DNA from: Amphiduros pacificus
Lineage: Eukaryota > Annelida > Polychaeta > Phyllodocida > Hesionidae
Direction of reading: 5' to 3'
Length of the DNA: 64,000 bases
Assembly: GCA_949316495.1 (NCBI GenBank)
Contig: OX439008.1
Location: forward strand, 2,280,501 to 2,344,500
The notes under the pieces were generated by a model, which saw only the letters and a program-made list of their open reading frames with translations, had not been told where the DNA came from and searched no databases. Position 1 is the first letter of the stretch; every line of letters begins with the position of its first letter. Positions 11,688 to 25,400 of this stretch are shown here, piece after piece. A program made the position numbers and the translations under genes.

Positions 11688-13176
11688 AACATCTGGTCTG
11701 CGGTGCGCCTTGTATGTGTCACAGTCAGGAAGAAGACACATGGCTCTGCCCAGAGACACAGAGAACATCTGGTCTGCGGTGCGCCTTGTATGTGTCACAG
11801 ACAGGAAGAAGACACATGGCTCTGCCCAGAGACACAGAGAACATCTGGTCTGCGGTGCGCCTTGTATGTGTCACAGTCAGGAAGAAGACACATGGCTCTG
11901 CCCAGAGACAAAGAGAACATCTGGTCTGCGGTGCACCTTGTATGTGTCACAGACTGGAAGAAGTCACATGGCTCTGCCCAGAGACACAGAGAACATCTGG
12001 TCTGCGGTGCACCTTGTATGTGTCACAGACAGGAAGAAGTCACATGGCTCTGCCCAGAGACACAGAGAACATCTGGTCTGCGGTGCACCTTGTATGTGTC
12101 ACAGACAGGAAGAAGACACATGGCTCTGCCCAGAGACACAGAGAACATCTGGTCTGCGGTGCGCCTTGTATGTGTCACAGACAGGAAGAAGACACATGGC
12201 TCTGCCCAGAGACACAGAGAACATCTGGTCTGCGGTGCGCCTTGTATGTGTCACAGACAGGAAGAAGACACATGGCTCTGCCCAGAGACACAGAGAACAT
12301 CTGGTCTGCGGTGCACCTTGTATGTGTCACAGACAGGAAGAAGACACATGGCTCTGCTCAGAGACAAAGAGAACATCTGGTCTGCGGTGCACCTTGTATG
12401 TGTCACAGACAGGAAGAAGACACATGGCTCTGCCCAGAGACACAGAGAACATCTGGTCTGCGGTGCGCCTTGTATGTGTCACAGACAGGAAGAAGACACA
12501 TGGCTCTGCCCAGAGACACAGAGAACATCTGGTCTGCGGTGCGCCTTGTATGTGTCACAGACAGGAAGAAGACACATGGCTCTGCCCAGAGACACAGAGA
12601 ACATCTGGTCTGCGGTGCACCTTGTATGTGTCACAGACAGGAAGAAGACACATGGCTCTGCCCAGAGACACAGAGAACATCTGGTCTGCGGTGCACCTTG
12701 TATGTGTCACGGACAGGAAGAAGACACATGGCTCTGCCCAGAGACACAGAGAACATCTGGTCTGCGGTGCACCTTGTATGTGTCACGGACAGGAAGAAGA
12801 CACATGGCTCTGCCCAGAGACACAGAGAACATCTGGTCTGCGGTGCACCTTGTATGTGTCACAGACAGGAAGAAGACACATGGCTCTGCCCAGAGACACA
12901 GAGAACATCTGGTCTGCGGTGCACCTTGTATGTGTCACGGACAGGAAGAAGACACATGGCTCTGCCCAGAGACACAGAGAACATCTGGTCTGCGGTGCAC
13001 CTTGTATGTGTCACGGACAGGAAGAAGACACATGGCTCTGCCCAGAGACACAGAGAACATCTGGTCTGCGGTGCACCTTGTATGTGTCACGGACAGGAAG
13101 AAGACACATGGCTCTGCCCAGAGACACAGAGAACATCTGGTCTGCGGTGCACCTTGTATGTGTCACGGACAGGAAG
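11688..13176. repeat. 76-bp minisatellite, about 19.6 copies, open in three plus frames
   Basis: The unit begins AACATCTGGTCTGCGGTGCG and contains GTATGTGTCACAGACAGGAA and ACATGGCTCTGCCCAGAGAC. Copies are about 97-99% alike and differ at a few sites (GCGCC/GCACC, CAGAC/CGGAC, GACACA/GTCACA). CGGAC units cluster in the right half. With a period of 3n+1, one stop-free frame implies three, and frames of 542, 538 and 510 codons run in parallel on the plus strand. That is a by-product of the unit, not evidence for three proteins. The array decays at 13177-13235 into shortened CTGCGGTGCA pieces. Confidence 0.93.
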
Positions 13177-13235
13177 AAGTCTGCGGTGCATCTTGTATAC
13201 ATCGCGTTGCTCTGCGGTGCACTTTCCGCTCACCA

Positions 13236-14012
13236 AGAAGCTATAAACATTGATGTAGAATAAAATTTTGTTGTGCGTCATCAGCAGGAAGGAGGTTCTC
13301 TTTCAAGAGATAGTCATGAAATAATCCACTGCATATAATAGAAATGATGAGACATATATGATCATATTTGTTTATACGATAGATGAACCTCATTGAAAAA
13401 TGATTTGTCCCTTTTTTCACATCCATCGTCTGTAATTCAAGTTGACGAGATATGTCAATTTTTATTTAAGTTTAGATGCCACACGCTTGGGCCAATACTC
13501 AGCATATAACAACAATCAACAATTATTAAATCTGGTATCTATCGAATGGTTACTATGACCACGTTGTCCAATGCATATGTTGATGTAATAAATCCCATTG
13601 GAATAGTTACTGAAACTGTCTAGGCATCTCAGGTATAAGATTGTTCTCATACTAGGCACATTCTGTCAAAGTAGATCGTAGACATATACTGGTTTGGTTA
13701 ATATTTGCTCTTTCCTAAATTTATTAAATCATGGTCTATGTCTTGATTAGTTAAGCAAAGTAAAATAAATATTGATAAACAATTTTGATAAACAATTACA
13801 AAAGTTAAAAGCTCATACACTATGCCTTTGTATTTTCTTATGATTAATGTTTTAAGTTCATTTGGCCTGATTTCATTTCATTAAGCATCTCATCAATACA
13901 ATGAATGTTCTTGGTGCTTGAAGTGGAGGAATAAAATAAAGTGTAAAATTATCCATGCCATTGAAATTTGAAGTAACACACCTAATTGACACAAATACAA
14001 TATAAGCGAGAG
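13236..14012. other. Unique AT-rich spacer
   Basis: No gene, repeat array or mobile element recognised. Confidence 0.5.
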
Positions 14013-15812
14013 TACACACTGTGGACTAAATGTAAAGAGTCCACCTTAAACCTGGAGAGTGCACCTTAAACCTGGAGAGTGCACCTTAAACCTGGAGAGT
14101 GCACCTTAAACCTGGTCTGGGGAGTACACCTTGTGGACCAAGTCTGGAGAGTACACCTTGTGGACCAAGCCTGGAGAGTACACCTTGTGGACCAAGTCTG
14201 GGGAGTACACCTTGTGGACCAAGTCTGGGGAGTACACCTTGTGGACCAAGTCTGGGGAGTACACACTGTGGACCAAGTCTGGAGAGTACACCTTGTGGAC
14301 CAAGTCTGGAGAGTACACCTTGTGGACCAAGTCTGGAGAGTACACCTTGTGGACCCAGTCTGGGGAGTACACCTTGTGGACCAAGTCTGGAGAGTACACC
14401 TTGTGGACCAAGTCTGGAGAGTACACACTGTGGACCAAACCTGGAGAGTACACACTGTGGACCAAGTCTGGGGAGTACACCTTGTGGACCAGGTCTGGAG
14501 AGTACACCTTGTGGACCAAGTCTGGAGAGTACACACTGTGGACCAAACCTGGAGAGTACACACTGTGGACCAAGTCTGGGGAGTACACCTTGTGGACCAA
14601 GTCTGGGGAGTACACCTTGTGGACCAAGCCTGGGGAGTACACCTTGTGGACCAAGTCTGGAGAGTACACCTTGTGGACCAAGTCTGGAGAGTATACCTTG
14701 TGGACCAAACCTGGAGTGTACACCTTGTGGACCAAGTCTGGGGAGTACACCTTGTGGACCAAGCCTGGGGAGTACACCTTGTGGACCCAGTCTGGGGAGT
14801 ACACCTTGTGGACAAGCCTGGGGAGTACACCTTGTGGACCAAGTCTGGGGAGTACACCTTGTGGACCAAGTCTGGAGAGTACACCTTGTGGACCAAACCT
14901 GGAGAGTACACCTTGTGGACCAAGTCTGGGGAGTACACCTTGTGGACCAAGTCTGGAGAGTACACACTGTGGACCAACCCTGGAGAGTATACCTTGTGGA
15001 CCAAGTCTGGGGAGTACACCTTGTGGACCAAGTCTGGGGAGTACACACTGTGGACCAAACCTGGAGAGTACACCTTGTGGACCAAGCCTGGGGAGTACAC
15101 CTTGTGGACCAAGCCTGGGGAGTAAACCTTATGGACCGAGTCTGGGCAGTACACCTTATGGACCAAGCCTGGGGAGTACACACTGTGGACCAAGCCTGGG
15201 GAGTACACCTTGTGGACCAGGTCTGGAGAGTACACCTTGTGGACCAAGTCTGGAGAGTACACCTTGTGGACCAAGTCTGGAGAGTACACACTGTGGACCA
15301 GGTCTGGGGAGTACACCTTGTGGACAAGCCTGGGGAGTACACCTTATGGACCAAGACTGGGAAGTCTGGGTAGTACTCTTGTGGACCAAGTCTGGGGAGT
15401 ACACCTTATGGACCAAGACTGGGAAGTCTGGGGAGTTCTCTTGTGGACCAAGTCTGGGGAGTACACCTTGTGGACCAAGTCTGGAGTGTACACCTTGTGG
15501 ACCAAGTCTGGGGAGTACACCTTGTGGACCAAGTCTGGGGAGTACACACTGTGGACCAAGTCTGGAGAGTACACCTTGTGGACCAAGTCTGGAGAGTACA
15601 CCTTGTGGACCAAGTCTGGGGAGTATACCTTGTGGACCAAGTCTGGAGAGTATACCTTGTGGACCAAGTATGGAGAGTACACACTGTGGACCAAGTCTGG
15701 AGTGTACACCTTGTGGACCAAGTCTGGAGAGTACACCTGTGGACCAAGTCAGGAGAGTACACCTTGTGGACCAAGTTTGGAGAATACACACTGTGGACCA
15801 AGTTTAGACCAT
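14013..15812. repeat. 27-bp minisatellite, about 65 copies, nearly open in six frames
   Basis: The unit is AGTACACCTTGTGGACCAAG + TCTGGAG. At the left edge (about 14040-14112) are short 20-bp units CTGGAGAGTGCACCTTAAAC that look like reduced relatives. A single-base-shortened unit near 14812 shifts the phase. Near 15345-15445 a longer composite unit (GGACCAAGACTGGGAAGTCT) occurs twice. The 9-codon readings include VHLVDQVWR, YTLWTKSGE and STPCGPSLE on plus and VYSPDLVHK, RCTPQTWST and GVLPRLGPQ on minus. Frames up to 558 codons are open in all directions, which cannot indicate six proteins. No splice or start context was found. Confidence 0.94.
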
Positions 15813-16488
15813 ACACGTTGCGTACATTCAATATTAAACCTTGTGAGCCAAGAGAGAGTGAACATAAGATGTACCAAGGTTAGAGAGTACACAATGTGTA
15901 TTTTGATAGAGTAATAAGTGCATGCCAAATCCTCGCTGCCAATACAATTTACTTCGCCCAATCTCGGCTTGTACATAAAAGCAAAAAACTGTAATAAAAA
16001 TAGGAGGCGGTACATACCAATAACAGGTAACATTGGCGACTCTTCAGTGTGTCATTATATTTTATTCAGCTGCAGTTTGCTTCAGAGGAAAGACAGGAAT
16101 AGAAATAGAAGACATTCTGTAATTGAGTGACGAAAAAAATGGAAAAGAAATGTGCGAGCAACAGGAAGTCTGATGACAGATTGTGTAGTAGAGAATGAAA
16201 CAAAACAAATAATCTCTGAAGTCAAGATGAAGCAACTGACATATAGTCTTTGTATGTGCTCTGGCTGTGAACAATTATCATCGTGATGCAAGAGTAAGAT
16301 GCTATAAATGTGGAGGAAGGAATTTCAAACAGAAAGCAGTTCCTGAATGTAAAGATCCTAAGAACCATTAATGTCAGCCAGGCTTTGTAGTCTCCGAGGC
16401 AAAATACCAAGTATATTATAATAATAGATCATAATAAGAAGATATTCGCATGTGATTTTATAATAGCCTCTGATATAGCCTTATAAAC
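15813..16488. other. Unique spacer
   Basis: AT-rich sequence with short open frames of about 60-70 codons on both strands and no recognisable domain. The last 25 bp (CTCTGATATAGCCTTATAAA) resemble a decayed unit of the following array. Confidence 0.5.
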
Positions 16489-19400
16489 ATGGCAGTCTCC
16501 TATTATCTATTGTGTGGCCTTATTGACATGGCGGTTTCCTATTATCTATTGTGTGGCCTTATTAACATGGCAGTCTCCTATTATCTATTGTGTGGCCTTA
16601 TTAACATGGCAGTCTCCTATTATCTATTGTGTGGCCTTATTGACATGGCGGTTTCCTATTATCTATTGTGTGGCCTTATTAACATGGCAGTCTCCTATTA
16701 TCTATTGTGTGGCCTTATTAACATGGCAGTCTCCTATTATCTATTGTGTGGCCTTATTGACATGGCGGTTTCCTATTATCTATTGTGTGGCCTTATTAAC
16801 ATGGCAGTCTCCTATTATCTATTGTGTGGCCCTATTAACATGGCAGTCTCCTATTATCTATTGTGTGGCCTTATTGACATGGCGGTTTCCTATTATCTAT
16901 TGTGTGGCCTTATTAACATGACAGTCTGCTATTATCTATTGTGAGGCCCTATTAACATGGCGGTTTCCTATTATCTATTGTGTGGCCTTATTAACATGGC
17001 AGTCTCCTATTATCTATTGTGAGGCCCTATTAACATGGCAGTCTCCTATTATCTATTGTGTGGCCTTATTAACATGACAGTCTGCTATTATCTATTGTGT
17101 GGCCTTATTAACATGGCAGTCTGCTATTATCTATTGTGAGGCCTTATTAACATGACAGTCTCCTATTATCTATTGTGTGGCCTTATTAACATGGCAGTCT
17201 GCTATTATCTATTGTGAGGCCTTATTAACATGGCAGTCTCCTATTATCTATTGTGTGGCCTTATTGACATGGCGGTTTCCTATTATCTATTGTGTGGCCT
17301 TATTAACATGACAGTCTCCTATTATCTATTGTGTGGCCTTATTAACATGACAGTCTCCTATTATCTATTGTGTGACCTTATTAACATGACAGTCTCCTAT
17401 TATCTATTGTGTGGCCTTATTAACATGACAGTCTCCTATTATCTATTGTGTGGCCTTATTAACATGGCAGTCTCCTATTATCTATTGTGTGGCCTTATCA
17501 ACATGGCAGTCTCCTATTATCTATTGTATGGCCTTACTGACATGGCAGTCTCCTATTATCTATTGTGTGGCCTTATTAACATGACAGTCTCCTATTATCT
17601 ATTGTGTGGCCTTATTAACATGACAGTCTCCTATTATCTATTGTGTGGCCTTATTAACATGGCAGTCTCCTATTATCTATTGTGTGGCCTTATTAACATG
17701 ACAGTCTGCTATTATCTATTGTGAGGCCCTATTAACATGGCAGTCTCCTATTATCTATTGTGTGGCCTTATTAACATGACAGTCTGCTATTATCTATTGT
17801 GTGGCCTTATCAACATGGCAGTCTCCTATTATCTATTGTGTGGCCTTATTAACATGGCAGTCTCCTATTATCTATTGTGTGGCCTTATTGACATGGCGGT
17901 TTCCTATTATCTATTGTGAGGCCTTATTAACATGACAGTCTCCTATTATCTATTGTGTGGCCTTATTAACATGGCAGTCTCCTATTATCTATTGTGTGGC
18001 CTTATTAACATGGCAGTCTCCTATTATCTATTGTGTGGCCTTATTAACATGGCAGTCTCCTATTATCTATTGTGTGGCCTTATTAACATGGCAGTCTGCT
18101 ATTATCTATTGTGTGGCCTTATCAACATGGCAGTCTCCTATTATCTATTGTGTGGCCTTATTAACATGACAGTCTGCTATTATCTATTGTGTAGCCTTAT
18201 TGACATGGCGGTTTCCTATTATCTATTGTGAGGCCTTATTAACATGACAGTCTCCTATTATCTATTGTGTGGCCTTATTAACATGGCAGTCTGCTATTAT
18301 CTATTGTGTGGCCTTATTAACATGGCAGTCTCCTATTATCTATTGTGTGGCCTTATTAACATGGCAGTCTCCTATTATCTATTGTGTGGCCTTATTAACA
18401 TGGCAGTCTCCTATTATCTATTGTGTGGCCTTATTAACATGGCAGTCTGCTATTATCTATTGTGTGGCCTTATCAACATGGCAGTCTCCTATTATCTATT
18501 GTGTGGCCTTATTAACATGACAGTCTGCTATTATCTATTGTGTGGCCTTATTGACATGGCGGTTTCCTATTATCTATTGTGAGGCCTTATTAACATGACA
18601 GTCTCCTATTATCTATTGTGTGGCCTTATTAACATGGCAGTCTGCTATTATCTATTGTGTGGCCTTATTAACATGGCAGTCTCCTATTATCTATTGTGTG
18701 GCCTTATTAACATGGCAGTCTCCTATTATCTATTGTGTGGCCTTACTGACATGGCGGTTTCCTATTATCTATTGTGTGGCCTTATTAACATGGCAGTCTC
18801 CTATTATCTATTGTGTGGCCTTATTAACATGGCAGTCTCCTATTATCTATTGTGTGGCCTTATTGACATGGCGGTTTCCTATTATCTATTGTGTGGCCTT
18901 ATTAACATGGCAGTCTCCTATTATCTATTGTGTGGCCTTATTAACATGGCAGTCTCCTATTATCTATTGTGTGGCCTTATTGACATGGCGGTTTCCTATT
19001 ATCTATTGTGTGGCCTTATTAACATGGCAGTCTCCTATTATCTATTGTGTGGCCTTTTTAACATAACAGTCTGCTATTATCTATTGTGAGGCCCTATTAA
19101 CATGGCAGTCTGCTATTATCTATTGTGTGGCCTTATTAACATGGCAGTCTCCTATTATCTATTGTGTGGCCTTATTGACATGGCGGTTTCCTATTATCTA
19201 TTGTGTGGCCTTATTAACATGGCAGTCTCCTATTATCTATTGTGAGGCCCTATTAACATGGCAGTCTCCTATTATCTATTGTGTGGCCTTATTAACATGA
19301 CAGTCTCCTATTATCTATTGTGTGGCCTTATTAACATGGCAGTCTCCTATTATCTATTGTGAGGCCCTATTAACATGGCAGTTTCCTATTATCTATTGTG

Positions 19401-22400
19401 TGGCCTTATTAACATGACAGTCTCCTATTATCTATTGTGTGGCCTTATTAACATGACAGTCTCCTATTATCTATTGTGTGGCCTTATTAACATGACAGTC
19501 TACTATTATCTATTGTGTGGCCTTATTAACATGACAGTCTCCTATTATCTATTGTGTGGCCTTATTAACATGGCAGTCTCCTATTATCTATTGTGTGGCC
19601 TTATCAACATGGCAGTCTCCTATTATCTATTGTATGGCCTTACTGACATGGCAGTCTCCTATTATCTATTGTGTGGCCTTATTAACATGACAGTCTCCTA
19701 TTATCTATTGTGTGGCCTTATTAACATGACAGTCTCCTATTATCTATTGTGTGGCCTTATTAACATGGCAGTCTCCTATTATCTATTGTGTGGCCTTATT
19801 AACATGACAGTCTGCTATTATCTATTGTGAGGCCTTATTAACATGACAGTCTCCTATTATCTATTGTGTGGCCTTATTAACATGGCAGTCTGCTATTATC
19901 TATTGTGTGGCCTTATTAACATGGCAGTCTCCTATTATCTATTGTGTGGCCTTATTAACATGGCAGTCTCCTATTATCTATTGTGTGGCCTTACTGACAT
20001 GGCGGTTTCCTATTATCTATTGTGTGGCCTTATTAACATGGCAGTCTCCTATTATCTATTGTGTGGCCTTATTAACATGGCAGTCTCCTATTATCTATTG
20101 TGTGGCCTTATTGACATGGCGGTTTCCTATTATCTATTGTGTGGCCTTATTAACATGGCAGTCTCCTATTATCTATTGTGTGGCCTTATTAACATGGCAG
20201 TCTCCTATTATCTATTGTGTGGCCTTATTGACATGGCGGTTTCCTATTATCTATTGTGTGGCCTTATTAACATGGCAGTCTCATATTATCTATTGTGTGG
20301 CCTTTTTAACATAACAGTCTGCTATTATCTATTGTGAGGCCCTATTAACATGGCAGTCTCCTATTATCTATTGTGTGGCCTTATTAACATGACAGTCTCC
20401 TATTATCTATTGTGTGGCCTTATTAACATGACAGTCTCCTATTATCTATTGTGTGGCCTTATTAACATGACAGTCTCCTATTATCTATTGTGTGGCCTTA
20501 TTAACATGACAGTCTGCTATTATCTATTGTGTGGCCTTATTAACATGGCAGTCTCCTATTATCTATTGTGTGGCCTTATTAACATGGCAGTCTCCTATTA
20601 TCTATTGTGTGGCCCTATTAACATGGCAGTCTCCTATTATCTATTGTGTGGCCTTACTGACATGGCAGTCTGCTATTATCTATTGTGTGGCCTTATTAAC
20701 ATGGCAGTCTGCTATTATCTATTGTGTGGCCTTATTAACATGGCAGTCTCCTATTATCTATTGTGTGGCCTTATTAACATGACAGTCTGCTATTATCTAT
20801 TGTGTGGCCTTATTAACATGACAGTCTCCTATTATCTATTGTGTGGCCTTATTAACATGGCAGTCTCCTATTATCTATTGTGTGGCCTTATTAACATGGC
20901 AGTCTCCTATTATCTATTGTGTGGCCTTATTGACATGGCGGTTTCCTATTATCTATTGTGTGGCCTTATTAACATGGCAGTCTCCTATTATCTATTGTGT
21001 GGCCTTATTAACATGACAGTCTCCTATTATCTATTGTGTGGCCTTATTAACATGGCAGTCTGCTATTATCTATTGTGTGGCCCTATTAACATGGCAGTCT
21101 GCTATTATCTATTGTGTGGCTTTATTAACATGGCAGTCTCCTATTATCTATTGTGTGGCCTTATTAACATGGCAGTCTCCTATTATCTATTGTATGGCCT
21201 TACTGACATGGCAGTCTCCTATTATCTATTGTGTGGCCTTATTAACATGGCAGTCTGCTATTATCTATTGTGTGGCCTTATCAACATGGCAGTCTCCTAA
21301 TATCTATTGTGTGGCCTTATTAACATGACAGTCTCCTATTATCTATTGTGTGGCCTTATTGACATGGCAGTCTCCTATTATCTATTGTGTGGCCTTATTG
21401 ACATGGCAGTCTCCTATTATCTATTGTGTGGCCTTATTAACATGGCAGTCTGCTATTATCTATTGTGTGGCCTTATCAACATGGCAGTCTCCTATTATCT
21501 ATTGTGTGGCCTTATTAACATGGCAGTCTCCTATTATCTATTGTGTGGCCTTATCAACATGACAGTCTCCTATTATCTATTGTGTGGCCTTATCAACATG
21601 ACAGTCTCCTATTATCTATTGTGTGGCCTTATTAACATGGCAGTCTGCTATTATCTATTGTGTGGCCTTATCAACATGGCAGTCTCCTAATATCTATTGT
21701 GTGGCCTTATTAACATGGCAGTCTGCTATTATCTATTGTGTGGCCTTATCAACATGGCAGTCTCCTAATATCTATTGTGTGGCCTTATTAACATGACAGT
21801 CTCCTATTATCTATTGTGTGGCCTTATTGACATGGCAGTCTCCTATTATCTATTGTGTGGCCTTATTGACATGGCAGTCTCCTATTATCTATTGTGTGGC
21901 CTTATTAACATGGCAGTCTCCTATTATCTATTGTGTGGCCTTATCAACATGACAGTCTCCTATTATCTATTGTGTGGCCTTATCAACATGACAGTCTCCT
22001 ATTATCTATTGTGTGGCCTTATTGACATGGCAGTCTCCTATTATCTATTGTGTGGCCTTATTGACATGGCAGTCTCCTATTATCTATTGTGTGGCCTTAT
22101 TAACATGGCAGTCTCCTAATATCTATTGTGTGGCCTTATTAACATGACAGTCTCCTATTATCTATTGTGTGGCCTTATTGACATGGCAGTCTCCTATTAT
22201 CTATTGTGTGGCCTTACTGACATGGCAGTCTCCTATTATCTATTGTGTGGCCTTATTAACATGGCAGTCTGCTATTATCTATTGTGTGGCCTTATCAACA
22301 TGGCAGTCTCCTAATATCTATTGTGTGGCCTTATTAACATGACAGTCTCCTATTATCTATTGTGTGGCCTTATTGACATGGCAGTCTCCTATTATCTATT

Positions 22401-25400
22401 GTGTGGCCTTATTGACATGGCAGTCTCCTATTATCTATTGTGTGGCCTTATTAACATGGCAGTCTGCTATTATCTATTGTGTGGCCTTATCAACATGGCA
22501 GTCTCCTATTATCTATTGTGTGGCCTTATTAACATGGCAGTCTCCTATTATCTATTGTGTGGCCTTATCAACATGACAGTCTCCTATTATCTATTGTGTG
22601 GCCTTATCAACATGACAGTCTCCTATTATCTATTGTGTGGCCTTATCAACATGGCAGTCTCCTAGTTTCTATTGTGTGGCCTTATTGACATGGTGGTTTC
22701 CTATTATCTATTGTGTGGCCTTATTAACATGACAGTCTGCTATTATCTATTGTGTGGCCTTATTGACATGGCAGTCTCCTATTATCTATTGTGTGGCCTT
22801 ATTAACATGGCAGTCTCCTATTATCTATTGTATGGCCTTACTGACATGGCGGTTTCCTATTATCTATTGTGTGGCCTTATTAACATGGCAGTCTTCTATT
22901 ATCTATTGTGTGGCCTTATTAACATGACAGTCTCCTATTATCTATTGTGTGGCCTTATCAACATGGCAGTCTCCTATTATCTATTGTGTGGCCTTATCAA
23001 CATGACAGTCTCCTATTATCTATTGTGTGGCCTTATCAACATGACAGTCTCCTATTATCTATTGTGTGGCCTTATTAACATGACAGTCTCCTATTATCTA
23101 TTGTGTGGCCTTATTAACATGACAGTCTCCTATTATCTATTGTGTGGCCTTATTGACATGGCGGTTTCCTATTATCTATTGTGTGGCCTTATTAACATGA
23201 CAGTCTCCTATTATCTATTGTGTGGCCTTATTAACATGGCAGTCTGCTATTATCTATTGTGTGGCCTTATTGACATGACAGTCTCCTATTATCTATTGTG
23301 TGGCCTTATTAACATGGCAGTCTCCTATTATCTATTGTATGGCCTTACTGACATGGCAGTCTCCTATTATCTATTGTGTGGCCTTATTAACATGACAGTC
23401 TCCTATTATCTATTGTATGGCCTTACTGACATGGCAGTCTCCTATTATCTATTGTGTGGCCTTATTGACATGACAGTCTGCTATTATCTATTGTGTGGCC
23501 TTATTAACATGGCAGTCTCCTATTATCTATTGTGTGGCCTTATTAACATGACAGTCTCCTATTATCTATTGTGTGGCCTTATTAACATGGCAGTCTCCTA
23601 TTATCTATTGTGTGGCCTTATTAACATGGCAGTCTGCTATTATCTATTGTGTGGCCTTATTAACATGACAGTCTGCTATTATCTATTGTGTGGCCTTATT
23701 AACATGACAGTCTGCTATTATCTATTGTGTGGCCTTATTAACATGACAGTCTCCTATTATCTATTGTATGGCCTTACTGACATGGCAGTCTGCTATTATC
23801 TATTGTGTGGCCTTATTAACATGACAGTCTCCTATTATCTATTGTGTGGCCTTATTGACATGGCAGTCTCCTATTATCTATTGTGTGGCCCTATTAACAT
23901 GGCAGTCTCCTATTATCTATTGTGTGGCCTTATCAACATGACAGTCTGCTATTATCTATTGTGTGGCCTTATTAACATGACAGTCTCCTATTATCTATTG
24001 TGTGGCCTTATTAACATGACAGTCTCCTATTATCTATTGTGTGGCCTTATTAACATGGCAGTCTCCTATTATCTATTGTGTGGCCTTATTAACATGACAG
24101 TCTCCTATTATCTATTGTGTGGCCTTATTAACATGACAGTCTGCTATTATCTATTGTGTGGCCTTATTAACATGACAGTCTCCTATTATCTATTGTATGG
24201 CCTTACTGACATGGCAGTCTCCTATTATCTATTGTGTGGCCTTATTAACATGGCAGTCTCCTATTATCTATTGTGTGGCCTTATCAACATGGCAGTCTCC
24301 TATTATCTATTGTATGGCCTTACTGACATGGCAGTCTCCTATTATCTATTGTGTCGCCTTATTAACATGGCAGTCTCCTATTATCTATTGTGTGGCCTTA
24401 TTAACATGGCAGTCTCCTATTATCTATTGTGTGGCCTTATTAACATGACAGTCTCCTATTATCTATTGTGTGGCCTTGTTAACATGACAGTCTCCTATTA
24501 TCTATTGTGTGGCCTTATTAACATGGCAGTCTCCTATTATCTATTGTGTGGCCTTATTAACATGACAGTCTGCTATTATCTATTGTGTGGCCTTATTAAC
24601 ATGACAGTCTCCTATTATCTATTGTGTGGCCTTATTAACATGGCAGTCTCCTATTATCTATTGTGTGGCCTTATTAACATGACAGTCTGCTATTATCTAT
24701 TGTGTCCTTATTGACATGGCAGTCTGCTATTATCTACTGTGTGGCCTTATTGACATGGCAGTCTCCTATTATCTATTGTGTGGCCTTATTGACATGGCAG
24801 TCTCCTATTATCTATTGTGTGGCCTTATCAACATGGCAGTCTCCTATTATCTATTGTGTGGCCTTATTGACATGGCGGTTTCCTATTATCTATTATGTGG
24901 CCTTATTAACATGACAGTCTCCTATTATCTATTGTGTGGCCTTATTAACATGACAGTCTGCTATTATCTATTGTGTGGCCTTATTGACATTGCAGTCTCC
25001 TATTATCTATTGTGTGGCCTTATTAACATGGCAGTCTCCTAGTTTCTATTGTGTGGCCTTACTGACATGGCAGTCTCCTATTATCTATTGTGTGGCCTTA
25101 TTAACATGACAGTCTCCTATTATCTATTGTGTGGCCCTAATAACATGGCAGTCTCCTATTATCTATTGTGTGGCCTTATTAACATGACAGTCTCCTATTA
25201 TCTATTGTGTGGCCTTATTAACATGACAGTCTCCTATTATCTATTGTGTGGCCTTATTAACATGGCAGTCTCCTATTATCTATTGTGTGGCCTTATTAAC
25301 ATGGCAGTCTCCTATTATCTATTGTGTGGCCTTATTGACATGGCGGTTTCCTATTATCTATTGTGTGGCCTTATTGACATGACAGTCTGCTATTATCTAT

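Noticed and set aside
14079-15807. Long proteins of the 27-bp array
   Set aside because: All six frames are open at once because the unit has no stop. No start context, splice sites or bounded domain.
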